A stretch of 64,000 nt of DNA, taken from positions 39,340,426 through 39,404,425 of the forward strand of contig OZ024865.1 of assembly GCA_964017155.1 (NCBI GenBank), given 5' to 3'. Both the position numbers and the translations under genes were made by a program. Numbering within the stretch: position 1 is the first letter of the stretch; each line of letters opens with the position of its first letter. This stretch comes from Oasisia sp. SBJ-2009 (lineage: Eukaryota; Annelida; Polychaeta; Sabellida; Siboglinidae). Below, one piece after another: positions 45,880-56,545 of the stretch. The notes beneath the pieces are model-generated. The model made no database searches, had not been told where the DNA came from, and saw nothing but the letters and a program-made list of their open reading frames with translations.

Positions 45880-46480
45880 CTTTACTGGGTAAACGTAGAC
45901 GTGTTTTGGCGTCTGGGTTAGATGGGCAGTATATCATTATGAAAATGTTCATCAAGTTGGAAGTGTATTATTCACGCAATATCTGTGATTACATAGCTAT
46001 AAAAAAAAAGTGGAAGACAAACGCAAGACCGATTGTGTGGACCAAATCCCATGTGAAACCTGACATGTGTGTTACATCGGTGAAACAGGAAGAACATTTG
46101 GCACGAGGTTAGACGAACACAGAAACTAAGTTGAAACCATAACAACTAGACTTCTCACTCGGGAAACAAGAACATGTTCGACAAACGTAGAATACAAATC
46201 GGCAATAAGAGGCCATGCGAACAGACAACTGTGTGATACACAGGAAGAGACAGGTGTGCGCGTTGGATAAAAGAAGCCATCTAGATTAGGAAAACATTAC
46301 CAACTATGAACAGAGAGACGACGGGGCCTACAGACTAAACCACGCGTGGGACAGTCTGATCGTCATGATACGTTTCATCCTCAATAGTTCTTTCACATCC
46401 CAAATTGAGACGGAACTGACATTAACGTGATTCTCCTATTAACGAGGGATACACAGACCCCAATGTTGAGAGCGAGGACT
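45880..46480 (+). mobile_element. Penelope-like element 3' end (GIY-YIG endonuclease), decayed
   Basis: The + frame with stops reads [10 protein letters not shown], a stop, [20 protein letters not shown], then EYKSAIRGHANRQLCD and RRGLQTKPRVGQSD-like sequence. [17 protein letters not shown] is the GIY-YIG signature of Penelope-like retroelements, which use this nuclease to nick the target. The reverse transcriptase part is absent. The relic is sandwiched between two AT arrays. Confidence 0.75.
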
Positions 46481-46524
46481 TAACATGAAATATACCATGC
46501 CTTGATTGATTGTACTTGTGGTGT

Positions 46525-46527
<3 letters not shown>

Positions 46528-46576
<49 letters not shown>

Positions 46577-46581
46577 ATATA

Positions 46582-46641
<60 letters not shown>
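46528..46641. repeat. (AT)n microsatellite
   Basis: Nearly pure TA repeat at the right end of the Penelope relic. Confidence 0.95.
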
Positions 46642-46644
<3 letters not shown>

Positions 46645-46649
46645 TACAT

Positions 46650-47300
46650 TGTATTGTTCTCCTCTTGTTGTCCCTGACGTTAGGGGTGAGGCTGGCCATA
46701 GTTATTGTCCATTTTCGTCATCCTTTCTTTCTTCTCACTTTTCTCTCACTGCGTTCTCTATCACTAGTCTCCAAATTTTCTATCTTTCGCTATTGTTTTC
46801 TATTCTCTCTTTCCAGATATGTCTTAACGCAGTCCTCCCACCCCATTATCGTTCTTCGTCGCCTCCTGTTTCCCTCCACTTTCTGAACATCTGATCTCTT
46901 TTGCCAATTTGTCATCTACCATTCTTCCCACATGTCCGACCCATTTCAACGTACACCTCCCCAAGTTTCTTACAACTTTCTTTCACTCCAACCTCCATTC
47001 TCAGTTCGTTCATTCTTCTCCTATCCGCTCTCTTCATTCCGACGATTCTTATCCAGTTGTTTTATTTTTGCAAATCTGCACCTTCTCCTGTTGTTTCTCA
47101 GTTAGTGCCTTAGTTTCTAAGTCATTCATGTGTGCAGCGGTAACACACGAGTTGAGCACATGTCCTTTACGCTTATACGCGATATCCGTCTGTATTCCAT
47201 CACGTTCCTCGAAACGTTTGCCCCTGCTGTAATCTTGCGAAATTCGGTGTCCGGATTGCCATCCCCACATATCGTTCCACCCAGGTATACAATACTATAT
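46650..47300 (-). mobile_element. LINE RT C-terminal fragment
   Basis: - strand frames: YLGGTICGDGNPDTEFRKIT (47320-47250), then SVKDMCSTRVLPLHT, TEKQQEKVQICKN, and RCTLKWVGHVGRMVDDKLAK near 46940. This order (thumb, connection, GH-RM motif) is that of an endonuclease-RT LINE. There are many frameshifts. Confidence 0.65.
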
Positions 47301-47405
47301 GTATATATATATATATATACACACACATATATATATATATATGTGTGTATGTATATATATATATATATATATAATATATATATATATATATAAATGTATA
47401 TACAT
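47300..47405. repeat. (AT)n microsatellite
   Basis: TA array with (CA)n and TATGTGTGTATG variants. Confidence 0.9.
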
Positions 47406-47587
47406 ATATAAACCGCCCTCTCGCGCTTAAAGAATCTTCCTGAGTCTGCTCTTTAGGCGCTTGAGTGCGGTGTTTATACGTATGCATACACATTATGTAT
47501 GTATTCATGTATATACATATACATTATTTAGATGACAATCTAAAGTTATGTTATCTGGAATGGATCATTAAATGTCATATATGTAAG

Positions 47588-47623
<36 letters not shown>

Positions 47624-47807
47624 GTTTACAATGAAAGCACTATAATTTATAAATGCCATCACACCTACAGACCATTAGTTGTTACGTCATTCAACGACAG
47701 AATTAACTCGTATGTCTGGCAGATCGGTCTTTTAATGCAGCAACAGAAAGAGTGTCACCCTGTCAACTGTTTGACCTGAAACAGCCGTCCGCCAAACACA
47801 TAACACA

Positions 47808-47813
47808 TTTATT
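47808..47813 (-). promoter_or_regulatory. Candidate poly(A) signal of gene C
   Basis: TTTATT on the + strand, i.e. AATAAA on the - strand, about 85 nt after the gene C stop. This is a conventional distance for a short 3' UTR. Confidence 0.45.
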
Positions 47814-47897
47814 CTACTGGGCAACCGTTGACAACCTGTCCAGTTCGCTTTTTCCTTCGAATTCATGTACACACATTTGCCGAGAGGAAGTCGCGCC

Positions 47898-49643
47898 TTA
47901 CATGCGAAGTATCCCCGTCAATGTGTTCTTCCGATCGGCTTCCTCTTGCGAGTCAAGCAGGCGCTGTCTTTCAGCCTCTTCCTCAGCCGCTGCCTCTTCC
48001 TCAGCTACTCTCTGCATTTCTTCTTCCTTCTTCTTTTGCATCTGAACGTATCCGAAAATGGAAGCACCAACAACGGCGGCCAAGAAAAATAGAGTGATCG
48101 GGAGCCCGTAACTAGACACAAACGACGACGGTTCAACGATGCCGCTGGTGCAGTTGGTGCCTGCGTATCCGGCGGCGCATGCGCACGAATATATCCCCGT
48201 GTCCCCGTCGTATTTACAGGTTCCGGCGTTCTTGCACGGGTTGGGTGTCTGACAGCGGGCGCCGCAGTGCGTCTTCGGGCAGGAGCACACGCGACCGCCG
48301 GGGCCCGGTGGATGTTTGCACTTGCCACCGTGTATGCAGACGTTCTCGATCTCGCACCTTTCGCCGCAGTGCGTGCGCGGGCAATTGCATCCCTTCCCCT
48401 GGCACGAGCCGCCGTGCTCGCATCGCAGCTCGCACCTCGGCCCGCACGTCGACTTCCGGCACTTGCAGTAGTTCTTCTTGGCGTTCACCATGTAGGAGCA
48501 CACGCCGTCGTTCTTGCACGGGCTCAGCGCCTCGCACCTCGACCCGCACAGCGAGCTCGGACAGGCGCACTTGTACGACTTCGACCGGGCCAGGTACGTG
48601 CACGTGCCGCCGTTCTCGCAGCGGAACTGGCACACGGGCCCGCAGAACGACTTGAGGCACCGGCAGCGGTTCTTCTGCGTGGCGTTCGAGAAGAGACACA
48701 CGCCGCCGTTGAGGCACTTACTGGGTACCTCGCATAGGAACCCGCACCGGGTCGGTGGACAGAGGCAGCGGAACGTGTCCTTCTCGGCCACGTATGCGCA
48801 TGTGCCGCCGTTGAGACACGGGTTGTAGCACTTGCGAACGTCGTAGTCCATCGACCGGAGCAGCATCGCTGCGGTCTTCATATTTGTTGCTTTTGCAAAG
48901 TTGTACACGTACATGCCTCTGAATGTTTGCTTTGAGTCTGCGTTTTCCTTCTTCTCCTTTTTGAAATCGCCGTGATACCTTCCAGTTAAGTAAACCACAT
49001 GACATTTGGTGTACCACCACCCGCCTGTGAACATTTCTGAACAAATTTCACTACTCGGGTTATCCCTGGTCGTGAACTGCGTATTGTTATGTTTCAGCCA
49101 GTTATCCGATATGGCGGGTGAAGGTGATGTAATGGTATCAAAACGCATCGTGTAGCGATCTTCCTCCGAGGCGAGGGAGAAATGCTTAGCATTTATATAA
49201 CAACTTGATCCATTTTCAAGAGCGCCTTCGATACGAATTTCAAGATTCTCGCCATCTGCCAGCACCCTCACTCGTTCCAACCCCAGCCAAACATTCGTGT
49301 TTCCACCGCCAGCTGTTCCAAATCCGTCCCTGTATTCATCCCATGTCCGGTTGAAGCGTAGTGACCCATCAACTCTGCGCAAGAACACAGCCCACCCTCC
49401 TGCGGCGCTTACCTGGTCGCACGATAGTACAATTGGTTGCTTTTTATATTTCGGGTAAATTGTGAACGGGCCATCTCTCGCCACCGAAACTCGGAAACAT
49501 TTCAGATCGATACAATCCCTGGGCATACAGTTTCGGGTAGGCCAAAGCGTCGTTACCCGAATGATACACGCAGTCTGCATTGTTACCAATAACAAGACAC
49601 GCATGTTGACCGTACGTCGACTTATCGTCAGTGATGATACCAT
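47898..49643 (-). CDS. Gene C: fibrinogen-related domain, seven EGF-like repeats, transmembrane helix
   Basis: A 581-residue uninterrupted frame from ATG 49643 (context GCAAAATGG, A at -3 and G at +4); a second ATG at 49604 is also possible. A hydrophobic MRVLLLVTMQTACII run is the signal peptide. Residues ~44-255 form a fibrinogen C-terminal domain: GGWAVFLRRVDGSLRFNRTW, YRDGFG, WLGLERV, TRDNPSSEICSEM, GGWWYTKCHVVYLTGRYH. Residues ~258-500 hold seven EGF-like units with an unusual cysteine plan: most lack the first Cys and gain one in an RCG/HCG motif. A transmembrane helix (LPITLFFLAAVVGASIFGYV) follows at ~511-533. The 48-residue tail is KKKEEE plus an alanine/glutamate helix. The protein is type I and would bind ligands outside the cell. 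FReD proteins often serve in lectin-like recognition, but the ligand here is unknown. No introns are seen, and GC is far above the surroundings. Confidence 0.85.
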   Translation of the reverse strand: MVSSLTISRRTVNMRVLLLVTMQTACIIRVTTLWPTRNCMPRDCIDLKCFRVSVARDGPFTIYPKYKKQPIVLSCDQVSAAGGWAVFLRRVDGSLRFNRTWDEYRDGFGTAGGGNTNVWLGLERVRVLADGENLEIRIEGALENGSSCYINAKHFSLASEEDRYTMRFDTITSPSPAISDNWLKHNNTQFTTRDNPSSEICSEMFTGGWWYTKCHVVYLTGRYHGDFKKEKKENADSKQTFRGMYVYNFAKATNMKTAAMLLRSMDYDVRKCYNPCLNGGTCAYVAEKDTFRCLCPPTRCGFLCEVPSKCLNGGVCLFSNATQKNRCRCLKSFCGPVCQFRCENGGTCTYLARSKSYKCACPSSLCGSRCEALSPCKNDGVCSYMVNAKKNYCKCRKSTCGPRCELRCEHGGSCQGKGCNCPRTHCGERCEIENVCIHGGKCKHPPGPGGRVCSCPKTHCGARCQTPNPCKNAGTCKYDGDTGIYSCACAAGYAGTNCTSGIVEPSSFVSSYGLPITLFFLAAVVGASIFGYVQMQKKKEEEMQRVAEEEAAAEEEAERQRLLDSQEEADRKNTLTGILRM

Positions 49644-49739
49644 TTTGCTAGATCGCCGAGCATCACTTCCGGATATTACACACACAAAATGACGTGGCTT
49701 CATGACGTTCAAATGTTTTACGTTTTACGTCATCCTTTG

Positions 49740-50060
49740 CAACATCCCCTTTTGATGTATTGCACGTTATACGCATTTTTGTATGCATAGTCACCTGTCA
49801 AGCTTAGCATAGGGTATACATTCTAACGTGAACCTTTCTTTATGCATAGTGTTTAATCATACATTTACCTTACTTAACATGTTAAACCATGACTATTATA
49901 TGTCTTTTTAACTCGAAATAAATGTATGTGCCAGAGAATAAGTTCATCACAGGCATCGGCTGTGAGATAACATAATACTAATTATAAAGCTTTATTCGCC
50001 ATTCCCAAAATGCAATGTACATTTCATGTCAAATAGGAAAGTGCTGGTGTTTGAGTGCCT
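49740..50060. other. Upstream region of gene C
   Basis: AT-rich. No clear TATA box or initiator can be singled out. Confidence 0.3.
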
Positions 50061-50069
50061 ATATGCAAT

Positions 50070-50200
50070 ATAATATAATATATATATATATATATATTTA
50101 CATATATATTTACATATATATTTACATATATATTTACATATATATTTATATATATATTTACATATATATTTATATATATATATATATATATATATACATA
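50070..50200. repeat. (TA)n with (TATATTTACA)n units
   Basis: About eight units of a ten-base TATATTTACA variant inside a TA array. Confidence 0.9.
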
Positions 50201-50204
50201 CGAT

Positions 50205-50324
50205 ACTTTGGAGAGACGAACTAGACGACTACTGGAAGGGTACCATCTGGCACAGAATAGCGCAAAATATGCAGATGTGGAAGCAGCATGCTAAGGCCTT
50301 CGCCCAACCACGGGACAGATGATG

Positions 50325-50335
<11 letters not shown>
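50205..50335 (+). mobile_element. LINE family 1, 3' tail only
   Basis: GACGACTACTGGAAGGGTACC and CAGATGTGGAAGCAGCATGC match the last ~110 bp of the copies at 560-2395 and 35160-36305. A GATGATGATG tail follows and then a TA array. Confidence 0.8.
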
Positions 50336-50397
<62 letters not shown>

Positions 50398-50414
50398 ATC
50401 GATATATATCGAAG

Positions 50415-50487
<73 letters not shown>
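50329..50487. repeat. (AT)n microsatellite
   Basis: Two TA arrays around an AATCGATATATATCGAAGCG interruption. Confidence 0.95.
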
Positions 50488-50490
<3 letters not shown>

Positions 50491-51365
50491 ATATTTATTA
50501 TTTATAAAACGCAATATCCAAATATGCTTAATTTCCTTAAAGCGCTGTACAATAAAATATAAAGCTATTTATCATGTGTTAAAACCTATAGTAATAATAA
50601 TAAATACATCTGTAAAATTAACTTTCAGATAAAACATGTAGAAACGTTAAATTATTCATATTAAAACTGTTAATTAAATACTATAATATAGAATTAACGA
50701 CGATGAGTAAAATAAATAAATAAATAAAACTAATCAATACTCTATTTACATGCAAAACACATACTAAACGATGGCATATATAAATGTCAATACATATGTG
50801 TAAAAATAAGATCAAATATTTTAAACATATTTTCTAAAATGTCATTGAATATTTAAAATGTCAACAGTAATATGCTTTCAAAATGTGCGTTTTATGTTTT
50901 TCTAAATGCCGACAAAGTTCCGCAGCACTTGATACCAATGGGCAATGCGTTCCATAGGCGAGGTCCCACCACACAAAAAGACCGGTCACCAAAACTGGCC
51001 AGCTTCGTACGCGGAATATCGAGCAAATGTTGTTCAGATGAACGCGTGCGTCCTGGAATCTGTCTGTTCAGCAGGTTTGTTAGTTAGAGGGGAGCCGTCC
51101 CATTCAGACATCGGTACACATGGAGAAGTATTTTATACTCGATGCGGCATTTAACTGGCAGTCAGTGTAGGTGTTTTAGAACTGGCGTTATATGATCACG
51201 ACGTGGTGTAAACGTGATTACTCTGGCTGCCATGTTTTGAATTCGTTGGAGTTTATTTATCTGGTCACGGGGTAGTCCAATTAGTAGCGCGTTCCAGTAG
51301 TCCAGTCTCGATGTAACAAAAGCGTGAACCAGTGCTTTAGTGGCATCTATTGTGAGATATCGCCT
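50488..51365 (-). mobile_element. L2/CR1-like LINE, C-terminal RT and 3' end
   Basis: Reading the - strand from 51340: SRLDYWNALLIGLPRDQINK, LQRIQNMAARVITFTPRRDH, then the LHWLPVK-type region near 51150, and DRSFCVVGPRLWNALPIG near 50975. It continues to an AT-rich 3' UTR with AATATTATTATTTATAAA at 50485-50505. All blocks are standard for the L2/CR1 C-terminal domain. Confidence 0.75.
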
Positions 51366-51477
51366 GATGTGGCTAATTCTATACTATATTCCTTTTGTTC
51401 CTGTTCTTAGCACATAGCAGTACCATCCATGCTGTTGCACTTCTTGACAATCAGGAACAATACATACATTTTACAGG

Positions 51478-52128
51478 ATGTTTTACCTAAGTGTTGTTTT
51501 TCTCGTGATTGCTTTTGCAGAGATTAAAAACAGTACAAATAACCATTGTAAAACCCCACATGAAAGCTTGATAAATAGATCAGTACCAGAAATATCTCTC
51601 ATCAAAGCATTATCCATCAACTTGCATCATAAACCAAGGACATCCAGAGCAAACCCCAAAAAAATCCCACAATACTTCATGTTGTATCTTCTTGTTCTGG
51701 CAAATGACATTGAACTAAATCCTGGCCCTAGGGCGCCCAAATACCCTTGTGGTGTCTGCCAAAAAGCTGTAACATGGAAACACAAAGCAATTTGTTGTGA
51801 TACTTGTAACACCTGGTTCCACACACAGTGTGAAAGCATTAGAGACACAATATATGACACAATGCAAAACTCAAATACATCATGGAACTGTCTAAAATGC
51901 GGTATGCCAAATTTCAGTAGTACCCTTTTTAATTACGACGACATTGAACATTCTGAAAACATATATCAGCACATCTCAAATTCAAATGACAATTCCATTC
52001 AACTTCCGTCAACACCAGCTGGGTTAGGACCCCCACTTCATACATCTTCACCTTCCAGTCAGAGAAAACAGCACAGTTACACCCATATTCCCAAAACAAA
52101 AAACAAAAAAAAAGAATCAACAACCTAA
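51478..52128 (+). CDS. CR1-like LINE ORF1: 2A-like peptide and PHD finger
   Basis: 216 residues from ATG 51478. The first ~16 residues ([13 protein letters not shown]) look like a signal peptide. Residues ~66-84 end in [11 protein letters not shown], a match to the 2A consensus D-[VI]-E-x-N-P-G-P, which makes ribosomes skip the Gly-Pro bond and release the upstream chain. Residues 91-142 form a PHD finger (CGVC, CCDTC, WFHTQC, CLKC: C4HC3). Both 2A-like sequences and PHD fingers are known in ORF1 of CR1-type elements. The frame closes with TAA at 52126-52128, just after a nine-A run where ORF2 is entered in the -1 frame. Confidence 0.85.
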   Translation: MFYLSVVFLVIAFAEIKNSTNNHCKTPHESLINRSVPEISLIKALSINLHHKPRTSRANPKKIPQYFMLYLLVLANDIELNPGPRAPKYPCGVCQKAVTWKHKAICCDTCNTWFHTQCESIRDTIYDTMQNSNTSWNCLKCGMPNFSSTLFNYDDIEHSENIYQHISNSNDNSIQLPSTPAGLGPPLHTSSPSSQRKQHSYTHIPKTKNKKKESTT

Positions 52129-54896
52129 ACTGTCAATCACTAAAAAACAAGAAAGCCGAATTGTTATCACTCATTGATAGTACAAAACCAGACATCATTA
52201 TTGGCACAGAATCCTGGCTTAGTAACAGCATATCAGACACTGAATATTTCCCTGACAAATTTAATGTTTATAGAAATGACAGAAATGAAGACCAGAGAGG
52301 AGGTGGGGTATTTGTTGCAGTGAGTTCTGACCTGATTAGTGAAGAAGAATTTGAACTAGAGACAGACTGTGAAATTATTTGGATAAAGATCTGCTTAGCT
52401 GGTTGTAAACTGCTTCATATATGTGCCTACTATAGACCTAATGTAAATGACGAAAACAGCTTAGAACAGTTCGAAATATCATTAAACAGAGTAAAACAAA
52501 ACCAACACATATTCATTGGAGGAGATTTCAACTTCCCAGGATGGGATTGGCATAACGAACTGTTAAAATCAAACTGCCAAAATGTATCGCTACATGACAA
52601 ATTCCGAAACATTCTTGATGACTTTGGCCTTATACAAATTATACATAAACCAACAAGAGGAGATAACACCCTGGACCTAATGATAACAAACAATCCTACT
52701 AACATAAACCGAACAGAGGTACTACCAGGAATTTCAGACCATGACTGTTGCTACACAGAACTAGACATAAACCCAATGAAACAGAAACAGAAACCGAGAA
52801 AGATTCCCCTTTTCAATAAGGCGGACTGGGAAAATTTCAGACAACAAATGAGAGAAGTAAACAAAACTCTTCAAAATTGCTATGAACAAAACAGTGCAAA
52901 TACATTATGGTGTACATTTCGGGATACCATTGTCAAAGGAGCTGAAATGTACATACCATCCAGAATGACTAAACGTAGGGATGGATACCCTTGGATAACA
53001 CAAACATTAAAGAAACTTATGAGGAAAAGGGACAGAATGTATAAAAATCACAAGCACACTCCAAAATACAAAGACCTAAAACGAACTATACAGCAACAAC
53101 TAAGATCTGCCTACTGGAACTATGTAAATGAGATTGTCACCTCTACTGATGATGGTACTCAAAAACCAAGTTATGCTAAGAAATTTTGGACGTACATGAA
53201 ACACTGCCGTACAGACCACACAGGGGTATCACCACTCAGACAAAATGGAATCCTACATTCAAACCCCACAGCCAAAGCAGAGATACTAAATCAACAGTTC
53301 CAGTCAGTCTTTACAGATGACCAATCTCCTCAAGAAACCAATCTATACAATTCAACTCTACCAGAAATGCCAGACATAGAAATTACAGAAACTGGTGTAC
53401 TAAAACTCCTGCAAAATCTTAAACCCTATAAAGCCCAAGGACCAGACAACATCCACCCAAGAATTCTAAAAGAGTTAGCTGTTGAAATTACCCCATCACT
53501 TACCTTAATCTTTCGGAAATCATATGAAACAGAAGAAGTCCCCAAAGACTGGTTAAAAGCAAATGTCTCACCTATCTTCAAACATGGCCAAAAATACCTT
53601 GCTTCCAATTACAGACCCATCTCCTTGACATGTATAGCATCTAAATTAATGGAACATATCTTAGTTAGTAATATAATGAAACATGCACAGTCACACAACA
53701 TCCTTTACGACCTTCAACATGGCTTTCGATCTCGTGTGTCATGTGAGACACAACTCATCCAGTTCACAAACGACCTAGTCACAAATATGCAATCTGGCGC
53801 ACAAACGGATGTCATAGTGATGGACCTTTCTAAAGCATTTGATAAGGTCAGCCATACCAAACTAGTTGACAAACTCCATCACTATGGCATCCAAGGCAAA
53901 ACAAATTCCTGGGTTAAAGCATTCTTAACCGATCGATCACAAAGAGTACTGATAGAGGGCGAGGCTTCTTCTGAAGTCCTTGTAACATCAGGAGTCCCTC
54001 AAGGTTCTGTACTTGGTCCCTGCCTATTCCTTTTTTACATTAACGACATTCCAGACAATATTACTTCTACAGGTAGACTCTTTGCTGATGACACCATAAT
54101 GTATATAGCTCTTAAGCCTAAGATAAACACAGCTGCACTCCAGGAAGACCTTAACACACTCGACAAATGGACACAAAAATGGAAAATGAGTTTCAACCTT
54201 GAAAAGTGCCATGTCATCCCTGTTACAAGAAATAAAACTATCACTAAAACCCAGTACATTCTCCACGGACAACCACTTCAAACTGTTTCACAAGCTAAAT
54301 ATCTTGGCCTAACCATAACATCTGACCTTCGGTGGAATGCCCACATAAATAGCATCTCTTCAAAAGCAAATAGATCATTAGGCTTCCTCCGCAGAAATCT
54401 AAAAGTATCATCAATCCAAATAAAAACTCTTGCTTATTTCACCTTTGTTAGACCTATCCTGGAAAATAGCTGTACTGTCTGGGACCCTTACACCGCTACA
54501 CAAATAAATAAACTTGAAATGATACAACGCCGAGCAGCTCGATATGTTTTACATCGCCACCATAATACGTCAAGTGTCACCAATATGCTCCAGTCATTAG
54601 GCTGGAGATCCCTAGCAGACCGTAGAAAAGATGCAAAACTATGCATGTTATATAAAATATCAAATGACCTAGTGGGCATACCTGCAAATAAATATATAAT
54701 TCCTTCAAACACAGTCACTAGAAAGCAACATTCATTGTCTTACGTTATCCCTCACTCCAGATGTAACTACCACTTGTATTCTTTTTTCCCAAATACCATT
54801 CGACTTTGGAACTCCCTCCCCCAACATATTGTAAATAAAAACAGCCTTGATTCTTTTAAGAGCAATATCCAGACTTTCCATTATTCCACCTTTTAG
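52113..54896 (+). CDS. CR1-like LINE ORF2: APE endonuclease and reverse transcriptase (intact)
   Basis: The frame is open from 51990 to the TAG at 54896 without any ATG before about 52680, although the conserved endonuclease start ([18 protein letters not shown]) is already at 52113. Entry is therefore best explained by a -1 shift at the A run 52105-52113. Endonuclease blocks: [40 protein letters not shown] blocks: [57 protein letters not shown] (motif A), [13 protein letters not shown] (motif B), [10 protein letters not shown] (motif C, 54078-54107), [12 protein letters not shown]. The C-terminus is [14 protein letters not shown]. All catalytic residues are present and there is no stop, so this is the youngest LINE in the window and may be active. 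Confidence 0.85.
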   Translation, partial: RINNLNCQSLKNKKAELLSLIDSTKPDIIIGTESWLSNSISDTEYFPDKFNVYRNDRNEDQRGGGVFVAVSSDLISEEEFELETDCEIIWIKICLAGCKLLHICAYYRPNVNDENSLEQFEISLNRVKQNQHIFIGGDFNFPGWDWHNELLKSNCQNVSLHDKFRNILDDFGLIQIIHKPTRGDNTLDLMITNNPTNINRTEVLPGISDHDCCYTELDINPMKQKQKPRKIPLFNKADWENFRQQMREVNKTLQNCYEQNSANTLWCTFRDTIVKGAEMYIPSRMTKRRDGYPWITQTLKKLMRKRDRMYKNHKHTPKYKDLKRTIQQQLRSAYWNYVNEIVTSTDDGTQKPSYAKKFWTYMKHCRTDHTGVSPLRQNGILHSNPTAKAEILNQQFQSVFTDDQSPQETNLYNSTLPEMPDIEITETGVLKLLQNLKPYKAQGPDNIHPRILKELAVEITPSLTLIFRKSYETEEVPKDWLKANVSPIFKHGQKYLASNYRPISLTCIASKLMEHILVSNIMKHAQSHNILYDLQHGFRSRVSCETQLIQFTNDLVTNMQSGAQTDVIVMDLSKAFDKVSHTKLVDKLHHYGIQGKTNSWVKAFLTDRSQRVLIEGEASSEVLVTSGVPQGSVLGPCLFLFYINDIPDNITSTGRLFADDTIMYIALKPKINTAALQEDLNTLDKWTQKWKMSFNLEKCHVIPVTRNKTITKTQYILHGQPLQTVSQAKYLGLTITSDLRWNAHINSISSKANRSLGFLRRNLKVSSIQIKTLAYFTFVRPILENSCTVWDPYTATQINKLEMIQRRAARYVLHRHHNTSSVTNMLQSLGWRSLADRRKDAKLCMLYKISNDLVGIPANKYIIPSNTVTRKQHSLSYVIPHSRCNYHLYSFFPNTIRLWNSLPQHIVNKNSLDSFKSNIQTFHYSTF

Positions 54897-54959
54897 ATAT
54901 AACTAGTTTTTTTTTTTTGCACGCATTACTTTTACATGCACAAATTACGGCTCTGATAC

Positions 54960-54984
54960 ACTGCAATGCACCAAAAACGAAAAA

Positions 54985-55032
<48 letters not shown>

Positions 55033-55350
55033 CTGATTTTTCCTGTTCGCCCGCCTGTATCTTCAGCATGTTGAAGCTAGGCGGTACTCGGAAGAAGAAG
55101 AAGAAGAAGATGTTGTGAAGATGCATATATGCTGTTCGGCAAATGGTACTGATGTGACTAGTCATGCTGAGGGAGGAATCGAATACAACGCCAAGGTTGC
55201 GAACAGTTGTTGAAGGAATTCTTGTGGTGTCACCAACAGTGATGCGAAAGTCCTTTAGTTTCGGCAACTTTTGCTTTGTTCCAACCACAATGACATCCGT
55301 CTTGTGGTCATTTAGTAAATTAGTTCGAGACCATTCACCAATTTCCTGGA
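54960..55350 (-). mobile_element. L2-like LINE RT fragment with hairpin insertion
   Basis: The - strand from 55320 reads LNDHKTDVIVVGTKQKLPKL, DFRITVGDTTRIPSTTVRNL, GVVFDSSLSMTSHISTICRT and AYMHLHNI. This is the RT thumb of L2/CR1 elements. It is cut at about 55105 by the small hairpin repeat and a GAA microsatellite, followed by (AT)n at 54985-55030. Confidence 0.75.
55048..55085. repeat. Small hairpin repeat, copy 2 (inverted relative to 45137-45182)
   Basis: CGCCTGTATCTTCAGCATGT followed by TGAAGCTAGGCG is the reverse complement of the copy near 45.15 kb. It is flanked by (GAA)n. Confidence 0.65.
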
Positions 55351-55413
55351 GGCAGCTAGCTACACATGCAAAACATGTTCGAGACCATTCACCAATTTCC
55401 TGGAGGCAGCTAC
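55321..55413. repeat. 57-bp direct duplication
   Basis: GTTCGAGACCATTCACCAAT and the following TTCCTGGAGGCAGCTA occur at 55321 and again at 55378, at the junction between two LINE fragments. Confidence 0.85.
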
Positions 55414-55945
55414 ATGATGCCTATCATGATGTTTTACCATACGATCTTCAACAGTTATTTGTAAAATATATTCCATTATATTCTACACGTAGAACACATC
55501 AATTCATCAGAGAAAATGTCCGCATAAATACGAGAGCAATGTCCATACCTGTACTCGGCGTGAAATTGTGGAATTCTCTCAACGAATCGCTTGTTAGCAT
55601 AATGTCCAAATGTAAATTTAAACGTCATTACATTAATATTCTCATAGGCAAATATACCATGTAAACATACTTGATTATTACGACAAATTAACACTTGTTG
55701 TGTGAACATATTTATTTGTTGTGTCATTATAATAAAAAAAAAACTCAGAATTATCACTTATCATTTTTATGAAAAGTGTTCACGGGGTAGACACATATAA
55801 GTGTTTCACTTCATGTCTACTCCTTTTCAAAACATATTTCTTAATTGTATTTCATTCGTACCATGTTACTTATTATTTGTATTTGTATTGCTTGCATTTT
55901 AATGTTGTGTGTTTTGAAATAAATTGAATTGAATTGAATTGAATC
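55400..55945 (+). mobile_element. LINE C-terminal fragment with (TTGAA)n tail
   Basis: The + strand frame to 55664 reads VLPYDLQQLFVKYIPLYSTR, RTHQFIRENVRINTRAMSI and PVLGVKLWNSLNESL, the RT C-terminal tail of a CR1/jockey-like element. A TTGAATTGAATTGAATTGAA repeat tail follows at 55924-55944. Confidence 0.7.
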
Positions 55946-55973
55946 TATTGTGTTTAGTTGATTTTTTTCCCCA

Positions 55974-56056
55974 GGACCGAAGGAAACATACAACTGTGGG
56001 TCCCCGAGGTAGAGGTGGTAATCCAGGCCGAATTTCCTGATAATGTCACCTACTGG
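55974..56056 (+). CDS. Possible isolated Ig-like exon fragment
   Basis: After a strong acceptor (GATTTTTTTCCCCAG), a phase-2 frame reads TEGNIQLWVPEVEVVIQAEF then PDNVTYW. VTYWC-like blocks occur in Ig domains, and the start phase fits gene B-type exons. A LINE relic in the opposite direction begins within it, so its right end is uncertain. It could be a remnant of a further paralogue or chance. Confidence 0.25.
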
Positions 56057-56059
56057 TGT

Positions 56060-56480
56060 AATATATCATATTTTCATTTCCGATCCGAACGACTTCGTGG
56101 CGACCGGACAAATGCGATCGGAACCACTCAAGCGCAGCGCCCATGATCCCGAATCTGTGAAAGAGTTGGCTCAGAAGGATGGCATGGCCGATGGTCTCGA
56201 AAGCGGCTGTCAAGTCAAGCATGACCAACACAATAACACAGCCACGATCGACTGCACATAGAATATCACTGTGGACCTTAATCAGCGCCGTCTCGGTAGA
56301 GTGATCTTGCCGATATGCGGACTGAAACTGGTCGTGTAAGTGGTTTTCTTGCAAGTAGACAGTCAGCTGTTTTGCAATGACGCGCTCGATTACTGATTGG
56401 TGATTGTGAGTGGTTGGTAATTTTCGGCACACTCGTTTGTGATTGGTTGGTAATTTTCGGCACACCCACGTGACTCAAAC
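56060..56480 (-). mobile_element. L2-like LINE RT fragment
   Basis: The - strand reads SVIERVIAKQLTVYLQENHL, QFQSAYRQDHSTETALIKV, VLVMLDLTAAFETIGHAILL (motif A) and WFRSHLSGRHEVVRIGNE. A 38-bp direct repeat of GGTTGGTAATTTTCGGCACA at 56414-56470 lies at its start. Confidence 0.75.
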
Positions 56481-56492
56481 GACCACATGTGA

Positions 56493-56500
56493 AGGTATAT
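56493..56500 (+). promoter_or_regulatory. TATA-like box before the RPA-like frame
   Basis: GGTATATAACACGGCCG lies ~50 bp before the ATG at 56546. The same ATATAACACGGCCG string occurs at about 43003. Weak evidence. Confidence 0.25.
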
Positions 56501-56545
56501 AACACGGCCGTTTTTCGAGGTTGTCAATCGTTCTCCGACGTCGAC

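Larger units (their letters stand above)
51478..54930 (+). mobile_element. Near-intact CR1-like retrotransposon with 2A-bearing ORF1
   Basis: ORF1 and ORF2 are contiguous and overlap. The 5' UTR boundary is unclear because a decayed L2-like element in the opposite direction ends close upstream. A T-run at 54908-54919 lies just beyond the stop, and the exact 3' end was not found. Confidence 0.8.

Noticed and set aside
48179..48737. Arg/Ser- and Ala-rich open frames on the + strand opposite gene C
   Set aside because: High GC of the EGF-coding strand keeps the antisense frames open; there is no independent evidence for a gene.
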